Shown here: positions 13,481-25,729 of the stretch, piece by piece | How positions within the stretch are numbered: position 1 is the stretch's first letter | How the letters are laid out: every line of letters starts with the position of its first letter | DNA from: Schistosoma haematobium | Lineage: Eukaryota; Platyhelminthes; Trematoda; Strigeidida; Schistosomatidae | NCBI RefSeq assembly: GCF_000699445.3 | Contig: NC_067195.1 | Span: 15,250,787 to 15,314,786, forward strand | Length of the DNA stretch: 64,000 bases | Reading direction: 5' to 3' | Made by a program: the position numbers and the translations under genes | The notes under the pieces: model-generated | Database searches by the model: none | Seen by the model: only the letters and a program-made list of their open reading frames with translations | What the model was told of the DNA's origin: nothing

Positions 13481-14659
13481 AGTAATGAATAAAAGTTGTC
13501 GATTTATTATCGAAGTTATATAATTTAATTAAATAATTTTAATGTATTAAATAATTATCATCTATTGATTTAGATAATTTTTAAAAAAAAGTAGTACATC
13601 ATTGGATTAACATGTTTTGGTCAAGTAAAAATTAACGACTGGAATATCAACAATAATTTATTTGTATTCATTCATACACATTTAAATCGATAATTAGGTA
13701 GATATTAAAATCAATTTCACGCCTAATCACAGTTCTTCAGTCTGATATAAATAAAATAGAATTTGGTTCACGTGTCTATCGGACCAAGTTGTCAAAATTT
13801 CATATTAGAATAACGTTAAGAAATTAACTCAGTAAAATGTCAACGATACTATGAAACAATTAAACTATACAAGAGAAATTGACGTTATATTCAAATGTAA
13901 AATATAAAAAATTAATGAATCTACATTGTGTTAATCAATATCGAGTTTGTTTTACTTTCAGACCATAGACAACCTATATCATAATTTTTGCATTAGATAA
14001 CTCGATTCAATATAAGGTGGTTGGCTAGAATTTGATCGATCCTATCTATGTATTGATAAATCTGAGATTATTTACTACAGGTAAATAATCAATGTGTAAA
14101 CAATTCTATGTTATATGTAGTCGAAGAATGCAAGAGCTCAGTGATGAAATGCCTATGTGTAATTATCATAAATGAGTTATTAAAATACACGTGAAGCATC
14201 AGTTTCCTTATGAATTACAAATTACACTTTATTTATGAGTATCACATTGTAGTAATCTCGTTACGTGGATCCATTATCATGTGCTTAGAATTCCGAGCTT
14301 TTGTTTATATTTCTCAGTAATCGTCAAAAATTTTATAAACGATTCTAATTGTTGTAATTATTCATCCGCTTCAAAGTTAATCTATTGGTGGTGTGGTGAA
14401 AATAAATTATTTCATTAAGTTGTGTATTCGCTCTTCTGATATTACGTTATCAACGTCAATTGGTTTAAGAGAGTTATCGACCAGTGAAGATATACATGAA
14501 ACAAGAGGGAAATTGTTTTTGCAGACAGATTAACCATATACCCTTCATGTCAAACTCTAGTCTATAACTTGTATCCAAGATATTTAGTGTACTCGCTTGA
14601 AGCGCTTAAAGTTAATACTAAAATGTCGAACTCTTAAAATAATGGTCACATTGTAATAC
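13481..14659. other. AT-rich non-coding sequence
   Basis: No gene, repeat family or RNA gene recognised. Confidence 0.45.
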
Positions 14660-14922
14660 ATGCTACTTATGTCTGTCGACATAAATAATATGTAACAGCA
14701 ATCAGAAATGCAATGCCTGGCAGCAGAAGGATGGGAAGATCAAATTGAAGAGAACAGGAATGTAAACATATAGTAATTGTAATAACAATAAGAATGAAGG
14801 AACAATGAATATTGAGACAATTGATGAAAGATGTAAAAATGAAGTAATAATTGTATGGTTTTCATATTTTACCAAGGTATTTTTTTATTTTATATTAAAC
14901 AATAAATTGGTTGTCCCCACCT
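14660..14922 (+). repeat. 263-bp dispersed repeat, copy 1
   Basis: This segment is repeated with the same length and orientation at 26966-27228, and I see only one base difference (tata versus taca near the end). It starts with an imperfect palindrome (ttatgt...acataa), is A-rich, and ends ...aataaattggttgtccccacct. No coding frame. No flanking duplication is visible, and the flanks of the two copies are unrelated. It could be a solo LTR or a short non-autonomous element. Confidence 0.85.
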
Positions 14923-15200
14923 AAACGTTCGTTCACTCCAACATTATGGTTTGACCGATAGAATTGGGACATTATTCGGGATCCTGGTTATTTCTGTAAA
15001 TAATCAACGAATGTATAGAAATAAATTTACTTTAATAATCTTATTCAGACATTATATTTCATTTAAAAACACCCACACAACTAAGCAGTGGAATATATTT
15101 ACAAACTTTAGGCGGCCTGCTTGAATATCTGGGCTACCTGTTTCTGCCATCTGATTATTTCAACAAGTTATCTGTTTTTCATTTGTTTTAATTTATAATT

Positions 15201-16520
15201 ATGTCCATTAATCGCATAACCTATTTAGGCGCTTTTATGAAAAGCCTACGACCTTTCGCTGCACAAGTTACGAAAAAGTACTATAAAAGGCATCGTGGTG
15301 GTTGGCAATATGCGTTAAAGAGAATGAACATTAATCGTATGTCGATTCCCGAGCTGCTAAATTCTAACTGCCGATCACTAATCAACAAAGTGAACTATCT
15401 GCAATTCCTACTTAGTCAAAATACGTATCGTAATTGTGGTGTCATCACTATTCAAGAATCTTGGTTGAATGATTTACAGGATGACTGCCTAGTATCACTA
15501 TGTAATTTTAAAATTTATCGTCAGGATCGATCGAACAATAAAAAGAGGTGTGGTGGCGGTGTAGCTACGTTTGTAAACATAAAATGGTGTCGATCTTCGT
15601 TTGTGTGTTTTAAGTTTTCAAATGACTTTATCGACTGTCTAACTCTAAGATGTCGTCCAAAACATCGGAATAAATACAAATATGTTTATGTTACCAATAT
15701 CTACGTGACTCCAGACTGCACATCATCTGCGCTATTCATTTTCGCTGATGAAATCACTGAGTTCGCTGTTATTGCCTTCAGTGATTCACTTGCAGTTGTA
15801 TGTGGTGATTTCAATTCATGTGACTGTAGCTTCCTTACGTCACTAGGTCACCAAAATGTAGTAGATTTTCCTACCCGTTTGGATGCTCATCTAGACTTCG
15901 TCTTCATTAATGATGTGGGTATATATGCGACTCGTAAACGTGCTCCATTGTCTAGCTCAGATCACTGTATAATTCGTGTTCTACCTAAATTATATGGAAA
16001 GCATGGGAAGAGTACACTCTTACATCAAACCAAGAAAGTCAAATATATGAATTACTCAGAAGAAAATATCCGAAATCTGAAAAACATGTTTCATACGACT
16101 AACTGGGAATTATTTACAGATGACTCACTCGAAATCACTACTGATGTTATCACTTGTTACCTTAAATTCTGTTTTGATATTTGTTGTCCCACTGAAACCA
16201 TTTTTGTAGGTTTTGATCGACTTACATCTTCACAACTAAAACGACTACGGAGGATGAAAGAAAGAATGTACAAGGAGAAGAACTCAAATGAAGTTCGTAA
16301 GCTAAATGGTCTGATAAACCTAGAGATTAGACGTCTCAACTGTATGTTTACTCAAAAACTCTTATCTTGCAAAAACTCTCCAAGTATGTGGAAATTCTTT
16401 AAAGAACTTACAGGTGACAGAAAGTTTAGAAGCGATAACCAGCTGAATGTTTGTGACTTAAATAAGTCTTTTGTACGTCAGTCATCTGATGTGATGCTCC
16501 CTCTATCCACGGGTTTAAAA
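15201..16520 (+). pseudogene. Endonuclease half of Jockey/CR1-group ORF2
   Basis: This is an apurinic-type endonuclease domain that nicks the chromosomal target for target-primed reverse transcription. The motifs occur in the expected order: N.RSLINKV (asparagine motif, about residue 55), TIQESWL (catalytic glutamate, about 87), CGGGVATFV (about 115), TNIYVTP (tyrosine motif, about 165), VVCGDFNSCD (about 201), LDFVF (about 231) and SSSDH (about 251). A basic linker follows (SQLKRLRRMKERMYKEK). The frame continues to 16718 on the track of this reading, but the residues after about 16500 no longer look like the family, and the reverse transcriptase goes on in another frame, so one frameshift lies near 16440-16540. 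The start codon at 15201 is the first ATG; a second, at residue 42, lies just before the endonuclease. Confidence 0.85.
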
Positions 16521-16539
16521 ATAGCTGTGTTCCTACTTT

Positions 16540-17998
16540 CACTGAAACTGATGTACGAGGATGTCTCCAGTCTCTTAATTCATCTCGATGTTTGGGACCT
16601 GATGGTATCCCAAACATCCTTTTTAAAAAATATGCTGACGTTCTGTGTTATCCGTTCACAACTATATTTAACAGATCCTTCTCATCTAATATCATACCGA
16701 AAATGTGGAGAAAGATGAAGATAATTCCTGTACCCAAGAAAGCATCTGGTGATAAGAATGTAAAATTTAGACCTATTGCAATAACTTCACCCTTCCTCAA
16801 AACCATGGAAAAATTATTAATACTTCCACTTCAGCCTGTGATAAAAGAGCATACTGACCCATACCAGTTTGCATACAGGCGCAAAAGAAGCACTTTAGAT
16901 GCTGTTGCAGTTCTGCATCACAACATAGCGTTCAACTTAGAAAAGGGTAAGAAGTATGTTCGATGTGCTTTTCTGGACTATACTTCAGCTTTTGACTCTA
17001 TACCAAGACAACGTTTACTTAACAAGTTAATCAGCGTCAACACTGACAGCTGGATAACCAACTGGCTATGTTCCTACCTCTCTGGAAGGGAACAGTACAC
17101 TGTGTTTGGAAGAAAGAGTTCGGAGTCTCTACTGTCACATGAAGGTGTACCACAAGGAGCTGTTCTTTCACCTTTTCTATTCTCTTTTTTTCTGCATGAC
17201 CTTCCATCTTCCACAGAAAACACTTTTGTGAAGTATGCGGATGATCTCACTGTATGTATGCCTATATCTTCCTCTTTACATCCCATAGAAATGAATGAGT
17301 TTTTGTCTCGTATTGATTGTCGGTCTGTTGGTAATGGTCTCATACTTAATCCGTCTAAATGTCAAGCTGTTAACTTTAGCATGAGACATGAACGGAATAT
17401 AAACACTATTTTGAGATCCCATGGTGCTTGTACCATCGGAGACTCTTTGATAAACTCAGTGTCGAAAGTCAATTATCTTGATGTCACCTTTTCCTCTGAT
17501 CTCTCTTGGTCTTCCCACGTTTTATCGTTATCGAAGAAGGTTTTCCGTCTGACCTACTACATAAAGAGATTGCATGCTCTTGGAATTACTCGTCATTTAC
17601 TCTTACAATTTGTCAGTTCTTGCATATTACCTATTATTCTTTACTGTTCTCCATTATTCTTTCCCGGGCTTTTGAGAAAAGACTTTGCTGTATTGCGAAG
17701 AGTGCTGAAGGCAGTTAGCAAGGTGTGTGGTGCATCTTTCGAGGTCATAATTAATATGGTTGTGGATAGACATTTAAAATCATGCAAATTCCTGGAAGGT
17801 GTTATTTTATCAGATACTAGCCATCTCCTTCACTCTTATCTTTCTCCTTGTATATCTTCTGGTAGAACGAGACGTAATTACATTAAAATCCGTGCACGCA
17901 AGCAAAAGTATAAAAGTTCTATAATACCTTACCTAGCAAATATACTCTGTGACGAACAGGTTGTTAGAATTAGCCTAGTCAATAACTTACATTCTTAA
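16540..17998 (+). pseudogene. Reverse transcriptase half of Jockey/CR1-group ORF2
   Basis: Reverse transcriptase in the frame that is open from before 16592. Family landmarks in order: GPDGIPN (finger region), KIIPVPKK, FRPIAITS, YQFAYRRKRST, FLDYTSAFDSI (motif A aspartate), GVPQGAVLSPFLFSFFL (motif B), KYADDLTV (motif C, catalytic DD), then the thumb region with LGI-type leucine-rich helices. Both catalytic aspartate positions are intact, so the only visible defect is the frameshift from the endonuclease half. It ends at TAA 17996-17998 with no RNase H domain, as in most Jockey/CR1 elements. Confidence 0.88.
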
Positions 17999-18184
17999 CA
18001 TGTCTTTAATTTTAAAAAGTTTGTACAGTTTTTTTTGTTTTTTTTTAAAAACCTTTTTTTATTTCTTTTTGTATTTGCTACTGCCTTTTTGTTCGTTGTT
18101 CAGTAAGTAACTTGTTGAAATACCCTGTGCTGAGAATTCTATATTGTACCAAAATATAATATTGAATAAAGCCATTAAAAAAAA

Positions 18185-19939
18185 CAACTTAAAATATTAC
18201 GAATAAATATAATTCTCTCTGTAGTAAATATATATCCATTTGGCAAAATATTCATTGGTCAGTAGCAATCAGTACAAAAGGATACTGTTTTGTTTTGGAT
18301 CTCCATTTCAAAATAAACAATTCACGTTACCAAGACAATGCTATCTTTTTACTGACTAAATTAATTCGTTTTTTTTCGTCAATTAAGAGGAAGATTGATT
18401 GTTTGAAAAACTAAAAATATTGACAATCATAAAAGTTCTTTTGGTTCAGCTTACATTTTTATGATTTGAATATAATTCATTTTATTTAGCAAAGTTTATT
18501 TTGAAATTCAAATGATTTGTACGACACCTACGTTGACATTGTTTGAAATGAAATTCGTGTATTTTATCATTGATTGTTTACTTATTCTTCAAAACACAAT
18601 CTAGATAAGGTCAAACAATGATTATGTGTATACTTCCAAGTCCCACATTATAAGTATCTGATTATTTCGGACTTTTTAACTGGTGGTCAGATGCTGTGAT
18701 TCCTTCAAGAAAATTATCATTATCTTTGAAATCTAACGAACTAAATGTATTTAGATGTACTGGTTCTGCGGAGATGATTTTTATTTACACATAAATTGAT
18801 GATACTTACTGTTGACGAGTCCCTTAGTAGACTGAAACGGACTCTGAATGTTTCCTGGTCTTCATTGGTACTTCAAATGATGCCAATCCGTGAGAAATGG
18901 TACTTATTCACAAACTGATTGAAATTGCGAAAAGTAGACAAATGGATTGAAGCGGAAGAACTCATTGATTCTTTGTTTTCAATGGTTGCACAAAATACAT
19001 AAGTTTATAATGAAAATGAATTATCTATAAACTTTGCACAAGTATATAAGCAACCGCTTCATTACGTATGCGACTCATCTTAATAAACCTACGTCAGTAA
19101 CTTTGTATTTTATATATGGATCATATCCTAAACATGAACTTCATTGAGTAACCACATGCCTAAGCGATTCAATATAAATTAACACTTTATAGGTGGGTAA
19201 TATGTTTTATGTTTTTGGGTTCAGAAAAGTGTGATCAATGTTTCCGAATTCACTATACATTAACCGCTAGAATCTTTGCAACTCTGTAGTGAATAATTCT
19301 TTCATTGTCCAGCATTATAAATAGTAATGTCCACTAAACATCTTAAACTTATTCTTTTTGTAAGAATTATTTCCGGAAAATAAGATTCCTAAAACTACCG
19401 CATCAATGAAAAAACTAATGAACAGAGATAGAAACCGATAACTGAAAATTTCGCCAAACAATTCTTATTTTATATAAGTTGTAATTGACGGTACATATTA
19501 ACTCAATTTAGTTTTAAACTGTGTATTTTTTTTCGAAATTAAGATTTAGGTACATAGATGTGCATAAGCCTTATTTGAAACAATAGATTTAGTTACAGTG
19601 AGGACATCTCAGAATGATTACTGCTGTATTGCAAAAAGCTGTCTGTTTAACATGTGTTCGAACTCTATTTTATGAATCTTTTGATATGCACTATCTGCCA
19701 TCCATCAGTCATTTAAGTTATCTATCAGTCCGGATGCTACAACCTCATATATATGACGGATGAACTTTTGTCTTTTTTTATTTTTAAAAAAGATAAACGA
19801 ATGAAAATTTGACTAAAACAACGATGTTTTCGAATTTTCCAGTATTTATGGTTGCAGTAATTGGTAACTCTTTAAGATCAGCCCGTGTGTGCATAGTTAG
19901 ACTTCATTATTATGGTTAGCCAAACGTACAACAAACAGC

Positions 19940-19980
<41 letters not shown>

Positions 19981-20333
19981 CAGCAAAATGATAGAGATCT
20001 GTACCTCAGATGGATGCTTTTAATACTACATTCTCTAAGCTATATGGTATAATTACGGAGCTTTAATTTTCATTCTGAACAATATTTCCAAAGCCTACTA
20101 TCTCTCTCAGCTCTTAGCATGATAACAGATGTAAGAATCTATTAGTCCAAAATACCACTTAATTTTGTAGTGACACAACGTATTATATAAAAACTTATTA
20201 ACTTTATACAATAGAATCAGTTTAAAAATAAAGTATCTGTAAGTCTAGCTAGATCTTTCCATTGTTAACATTTATTGGAAGGATACAAGTGTCATATTGA
20301 CATTACTGCTATTTATTCTCGTAAACTAATTTA
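18185..20333. other. AT-rich non-coding sequence
   Basis: No gene recognised. A (TA)n tract lies at about 19942-19976. Confidence 0.45.
19942..19976. repeat. (TA)n microsatellite
   Basis: A TA dinucleotide tract of about 35 bases. Confidence 0.92.
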
Positions 20334-20342
20334 TTGAATTAC

Positions 20343-23300
20343 TTACTCCTGTTACTCCTCGTGGAGGAGCATAGTCCACTCACCAGCATTCATCATCTAA
20401 CACTGTCCTGTTTAATCTTTTCCAGCTCTTTCCACCTTTTGTTAATCCTTTTTATATCTGCTTTCATTTCACGACGTAATGTGTACTTTGGCGTTCCTCT
20501 TTTCCGCTTCCCTTCAGGTTTCCAAATTAGCACTTGCATCCTGATGCAGTTTGATGATTTTCGTATAGTATGTCCTAACTATTTCCATCGTCGTTTCCTA
20601 ATTTATTCTTCAGCTGGAAGCTGGTTTGTTCTCTCCCAGAGTAGGCTGTCGCTGATCTCATCCGGCCAACGGAAATTCAGCATCTTGCGCAGACACTGTT
20701 TATAAATACTCATACGTTTTTGATGATGGATGTAGTGGTTCTCCAAGTTTCAGCTCCATACAGTAGAACTGCCTTGACGTTTGTACTGAAGATTCTGACC
20801 TTGATAATGGTTCACAGTTGTGTTGAGTTCCATATTTTCTTCAACTGTATAAATGCTGTCCTTGATTTGCCAAAACTCGCATTGTCGTTCGCATGAGATC
20901 CTCTTTGTTCATCGATGATGATTCCCAGGGACGATAAACTTTCCACCGCTTCCCGAGTTCATACAACAAGTGTGATTATGTCGATGTACTCACGGTTGTA
21001 TTTGAGGACCTTGATTTTTCCTTTGTGTATGTTAAAGCCTACTGACGCAGAGGCTGCTGCTACACTAGTTGTCTTCATCTGCATTTATTTGAGTGTGCGT
21101 GGGATAGAATGGCGAGGTCATCTGAGAAGTCCAAATCCTAACATTGATTTTGAGTTGTTCATTCTATTCCGTGCTTCCTCCCGATGTCGAGGTCTTCAAA
21201 ACTCAGTGACTCATCAGAAGAAAGAGATAGGGGGAGGGTAAGCAGCCTTGTCTGACTCCGGTCCTCACTTGGAATGCATTCGTCAGCAGTCTTCCATGCA
21301 CCACCTTGCACTGTAATCCGTCGTAAGAAATCCGGATGATGTTGACGATCGTCTCAGTTGCACCATAGTGTCGAAAAGGGTTCCATAAGGTCCTCCTATC
21401 TACACTGTCAAACGTCTTCTCATAGTCAATGAAGTCGATATATAGTGACGAGTTTCACTCAACTGATTGTTCAACGATGATCCGTAGTGTCGCGATTTGG
21501 TCTGTGCACGACCGATCCTTACGGAATCCGGTCTGCTGTTCTCGAATTTTGGGTGTCTACTGAATCCTTCATCTGGTTCAGCATCACTCCGTTGAATATC
21601 ATTCCCGGTACTGACAGTAGTGTGATTTCTCTGTAGTTCTCACATTTGCTCAGATCTTCCTTCTTTGTTATTTTGCTGAGGTGTTCTGCATTCCAGTTTG
21701 TCAGTGGCACTTGTTCTTCCTCCCAAATCTTCTTGAATAGAACATGGAGCATGTTTGCAGCTACTTATATGTCTGACTTCAGAGCTTCGGCTGGTATATT
21801 GTCAGGTTGTGCTGCTTTCCCACTCTGCATTTGTCTAATGGCCATCCTGATTTCTTCGATCTTTGATGGGGTGAAATCTATAGGCATGTCTGTATGTGCT
21901 GCTTCAATGTCTGTTGAGTTTAGGGGAGCTGGTCTGTTCAAGAGTTCCTTAGAGTGTTCTACCCATCTACTTCCCTGTTCTTGAAACTCGGTGATTGCCT
22001 TGCCTTCTTTGTCCTTGACCGGTCTCTCTGGTTTACCATATTTTCCTTTCAGTTTCTTCTTCGTGTCATATAGCTGTCTCATATTACCTTCTATTGCAGC
22101 ATTCTCCGATGTCGTTGCTAGATAACCCACATATTTCTGTTTGTCAGTTCTAATGCTTGTGTCTTGAATTTCTCTGCTCTTGTTCGGCTGTTGTTAGATG
22201 ATGTCTTCGTGTTCTCCCTTTGTTGAATCTTGTCCAGGCGTTTGACACGTCGAAGTTAGTGCATCTTTGACCTCTTTCTGATAGTCGTCCATCGTGGATT
22301 CTTCTTCTTTCGGTAGATCCTGCAAAGTTTGGAACCTGTTGTTGCGAGTTGTCTTAAATTGGTTAAATTTGTTAGTATCTCAAAAGAAGGCTGTATTGAA
22401 CGTTTGTACTGTTGCTTCCCCAGTTGTCCAGTGTTTCTGTACATTCAATTTCATCTTGGCTACAACCAGGTGGTGATCTAAAGCCAAATCAGCTACTCTC
22501 CTGGTTCTCACGTCTTCCATTATCTTTCTGATGTTTCTATTGATACAAAAATGATCTATTTGGTTCTCGGTGTTGTGATCCGTTGAGACTCATGTAGCTT
22601 TGTGTGGAAATATTTTGCCGCCTATAACCAATTTGTAGAATGAACATGGAGTTGCGAATTTCCAGTCATTCTCATTCCTTTCTCTTAGTTCACATCGTCC
22701 CATGATATCTTCATATCCGCTGTTGTCCATTCTGACTATGGCGTATAGATCTACCATCACGACGGTCATGTCCTTTCCTGACACAGCTTACTGTGATCGA
22801 TTGCAGCCTCTCGTTGAACTGATCTTTCTCATCGTCATTGCTATCGTTGGTGTGTGCATAACACTGGATAACATTCATCGTGCTTCACTTCTTCTTTGTT
22901 TTCAAGGATGCTTGTGGATGCTAAGTGGATGACGTGATGGCGTTTGATGCAAACAGTACTGAGTTGGTGTCCCGGAGTGGACATCAACTCTGGGATGCAG
23001 GTACATCTAGCCGACGAGTCCCAAATAAGACGAAACGCGCATCCTGTATTCCACTGTTAGCCACTATCCAATATTGCTTAAAAAGCTTGTCATTTAAAGC
23101 TATATCGAGGCAATCCGCACAGGGTGCACATATGCCAACAAGAGACTGATCAATTGAAGTCCTAAATAACAATGGGAAGATACGAGTAAAACAATACCAG
23201 GTGAGTTTGATGCTTTGATGATCCTGGATCCATGAGATTCTCTTCCTATAATTCTTTCCCATGCTTCTTTGGATAACATCAGAGCGACTATCTGAGTGTG

Positions 23301-23758
23301 TGGAGCAATTTTCTTTTCGTGATCGGAGTACATTAGCATCTCTCCCATATCTAGAGTTTGCTGTCCAGTTTGGGTCCAATGGGTTTTTAGTACTGATTGC
23401 AAGTACTGCCAAGTTGTTTCTCCTCATTTCCGTTGCTATTCGACTGGTCCCCGTCGGCCTGTCACATTGTCCGAGCATTCCATATACCTATAAAAGTTGT
23501 TGCTCTGGTTGTTTGAAGGGGAATCGGCCTCATGACTTCAGAAGAATTTCGCCTTTCATCATGAGGTGTCATAACTCTTCTAAATCAAGACCTTCCAACT
23601 TCCAGTGTATTGTTTGAATGGTTTGAATTAATTTTTGTGGTTGGCGTTTTTGGCGAGTTAGTTTTCTACGGGATAGGGTCGCTTCACCCATGTCCAACCC
23701 TTCTCTTTTGTCCGTGATCGAGACCGGTGGTAAATCTCTAAGAGCTACAGGCGGAGTT
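20343..23758 (-). mobile_element. Near-full-length degenerate RTE element (copy C)
   Basis: On the minus strand this runs from a 5' leader (aactccgcct, near 23757) through endonuclease and reverse transcriptase to the RTE 3' end at 20343. Coding pieces survive as short frames, for example 23402-23100 (endonuclease start), 22784-22590 (degenerate GDFN region with [11 protein letters not shown]), 22130-21765 ([43 protein letters not shown]) and 21752-21519 (LSKCENYREITLLSVPG). Stops and frameshifts break the whole frame. A 295-bp SMalpha repeat is inserted at 22914-23208. Imperfect flanking repeats ttgaattac (20334-20342) and ttgattac (23760-23767) may be an aged target-site duplication. The part 21152-23572 is almost identical to 53003-55436. 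Confidence 0.88.
22914..23208 (+). repeat. SMalpha hammerhead repeat inserted in RTE copy C
   Basis: The full-length RTE at 39-42 kb has no counterpart for this segment. It is bounded by a 7-bp duplication of RTE sequence, gatgctt, at 22907-22913 and 23209-23215. It contains an A-box-like start (gctaagtggatgacgtgatgg), a decayed B box and, at about 23004-23055, the hammerhead: CCGACGA, stem II gtcccaaataagac, GAA, then acgcgcatcctg. Compared with the established SMalpha ribozyme, U4 of the core is C and stem I and stem III each carry a mismatch, so cleavage is doubtful. It lies antisense to the RTE. Confidence 0.85.
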
Positions 23759-23839
23759 TTTGATTACGATTCATTAACTGGCTAACTGATGAGAGTGATC
23801 TTCCATGAAAATAAAATATAACTGATATTCTACGAACCA

Positions 23840-24545
23840 GATTATATATATTATATGCGCCTGTTACTCCTCGTGAAGGAGCATAGGCCACTCACCAGCA
23901 TTCTCCATCCAACCTTGTCCTGGGCAATGCTTTCTAGCTCCTTCCACTTGTAACTCATCCTTTTCATATCTGATTCTATTATCCTACGTAATGTGTTCTT
24001 TGGCCTTCCTCTTTCCCGTTTCCCTTCAGGATTCCAAGTTAGGGCTTGCCTCGTGATGCAGTTTGACGATTTGCGTAATGTATGTCTTATCCATTTCCAT
24101 CGTCTTTTCCTAATTTCTTCTTCAGCTGGAAGTTGGTTTGTTCTCTCCCACAGTAGGCTGTTACTGATGGTATCCAGCTAATGGATGTTGAGTATCTTGC
24201 GTAGACAGCTATTTATGAATACTTGTACTTTCTTGATTGTGGTTGTTGTAGTTCTCCAAGTTTCAGCTCCATACAGTAGAACTGCCTTGACGTTTGTATT
24301 GAAGATCCTCACTTTGATATTGGTTGACAGCTGTTTTGAGTTCCATATGTTCTTCAATTGTAGGAATGCGACCCTTACTTTGCCAATCCTAGTCTTTACT
24401 TCTGTATCTGAACCTCTTTGTTCATCGATGATGCTTCCTAGGTATGTGAAGGACTCTACATCTCCCAGAGTTTCGCCATCAAGAGTGATTGGATTGCTGT
24501 TCTCCGCTTTGAATTTGAGGACCTTGGTTTTCCCTTTGTGTATGC
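23840..24545 (-). mobile_element. 5'-truncated RTE copy with 13-bp TSD
   Basis: A 706-base 3' part of an RTE element, immediately beyond the 5' end of copy C. The frame 24582-24178 (minus) keeps the post-RT region with [55 protein letters not shown] and FINSCLRKIL, which match the intact element. A perfect 13-bp target-site duplication, attctacgaacca, lies at 23827-23839 and 24546-24558. The 3' end is followed by an AT-rich short repeat. It looks close in sequence to the truncated copy at 13077-13461. Confidence 0.92.
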
Positions 24546-24558
24546 ATTCTACGAACCA

Positions 24559-25729
24559 CTGAAATTTAAATAAAGAGTGCATTTTTCACTCATGTTATCT
24601 ATCCTTGTTTTGTTACTTATGCAATATGAGTCATTCGCACAGGTTTCTCTTGATTATTTAATCTAGTAGGTGTCAATTTGTGATCATGTAATATGTATTG
24701 ATTTACGACATAAAAGAGTGATCAGGTTGATCCGATTAGATTAACGAGAAAAAGTCTTAGGTTAAATTCTATGCTGCTAGACAATTCAGTTGTATTAAGA
24801 GGAGAATGTCCGAATTCTAGTTCATATAAACTCGAGTAAGATTTCGATGAGATGTTGGACATTCAAATGTAAAATTAAGCACATGAGCCTTTTCTCTAAA
24901 GTTCTACTTTAAATTTAAATCATAAAACGTTTTAAATCTCAGCTAAAAAATATATTAAACACTGCGAAAGAAAAGTTTAAGCATTCACGAATCAGTTTCA
25001 GCATTAATAAGAACCTTTGAAACCCATATATTACAGTATATCATTTGCAGACGTTTATGTGTATTATGCGTAGCCAATAACTATTTATTAATTTGCTTAT
25101 AGACTTAGACAGAATGAGAGAAAATTCGGAATAATTTTTTCGCAGTTGAAGATTACCGACATTTTCCATTGTTATCTAACATATCTCTACAGGTATATTC
25201 TTCTTGACTTTCTTTTCACATGACCCTTCTTTTCTGGAATATTCATCCCTTCTGAACGTGATCGTTCTTTCGAAGTGAACATTTCTGTCTTAACACCAGT
25301 CCTTATATTGAAATGTTAGGTAAAGCGAAAGAGACTTGTACATTGATTTCTTTTATTATGCTAATCGTCGAAATTTCAACTTGATTATTTTTTGTGAATA
25401 CTTCCCACTAAACAAGTTGAAGACAAGTTTTAATTTTAAAGAATAATACCACTTTTTATTAGCTCTGTATCCCTATTTCAAGCTCTCATAAAAAACCTCA
25501 AATTGATAATTGTCAGTAAATGTTAAGTATGTAGGAAACAGACAGTAGATAGATCGGTAGACTAACAGACTGGTAAACAGAGAAAATGGTATAAAGTTTG
25601 TATTGGTTTCTCATGTTAAATCATCATTCAACAATAATAAATGATAATAATTGAATGTAAATTATGACGTAACTAGTAATATGCCAATACACTGAACGAA
25701 ATTTGAAATATAATGTGATATTTTAATAG
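24559..25729. other. AT-rich non-coding sequence
   Basis: No gene or repeat family recognised. Confidence 0.45.

Larger units (their letters stand above)
15081..18184 (+). mobile_element. Jockey/CR1-group non-LTR retrotransposon
   Basis: A near-complete non-LTR element in sense orientation: about 120 bases of 5' leader, an endonuclease-reverse transcriptase frame in two pieces (15201-16718 and 16592-17998), a T-rich 3' untranslated region, AATAAA at 18165-18170 and a short A tract ending near 18184. The 5' boundary is estimated; acaact at 15077-15082 and 18184-18189 is a weak candidate target-site duplication. A perfect 15-nt inverted repeat joins the leader (15156-15170) to the 3' region (18108-18122). 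No separate ORF1 nucleic-acid-binding protein is present. The clade within the Jockey/CR1 group cannot be settled by eye. Confidence 0.85.

Noticed and set aside
22984..23478. 164-codon minus frame (also 54848-55342) as a gene
   Set aside because: It joins degenerate RTE endonuclease sequence to the inserted SMalpha repeat; the residues from the insertion are not protein-coding.
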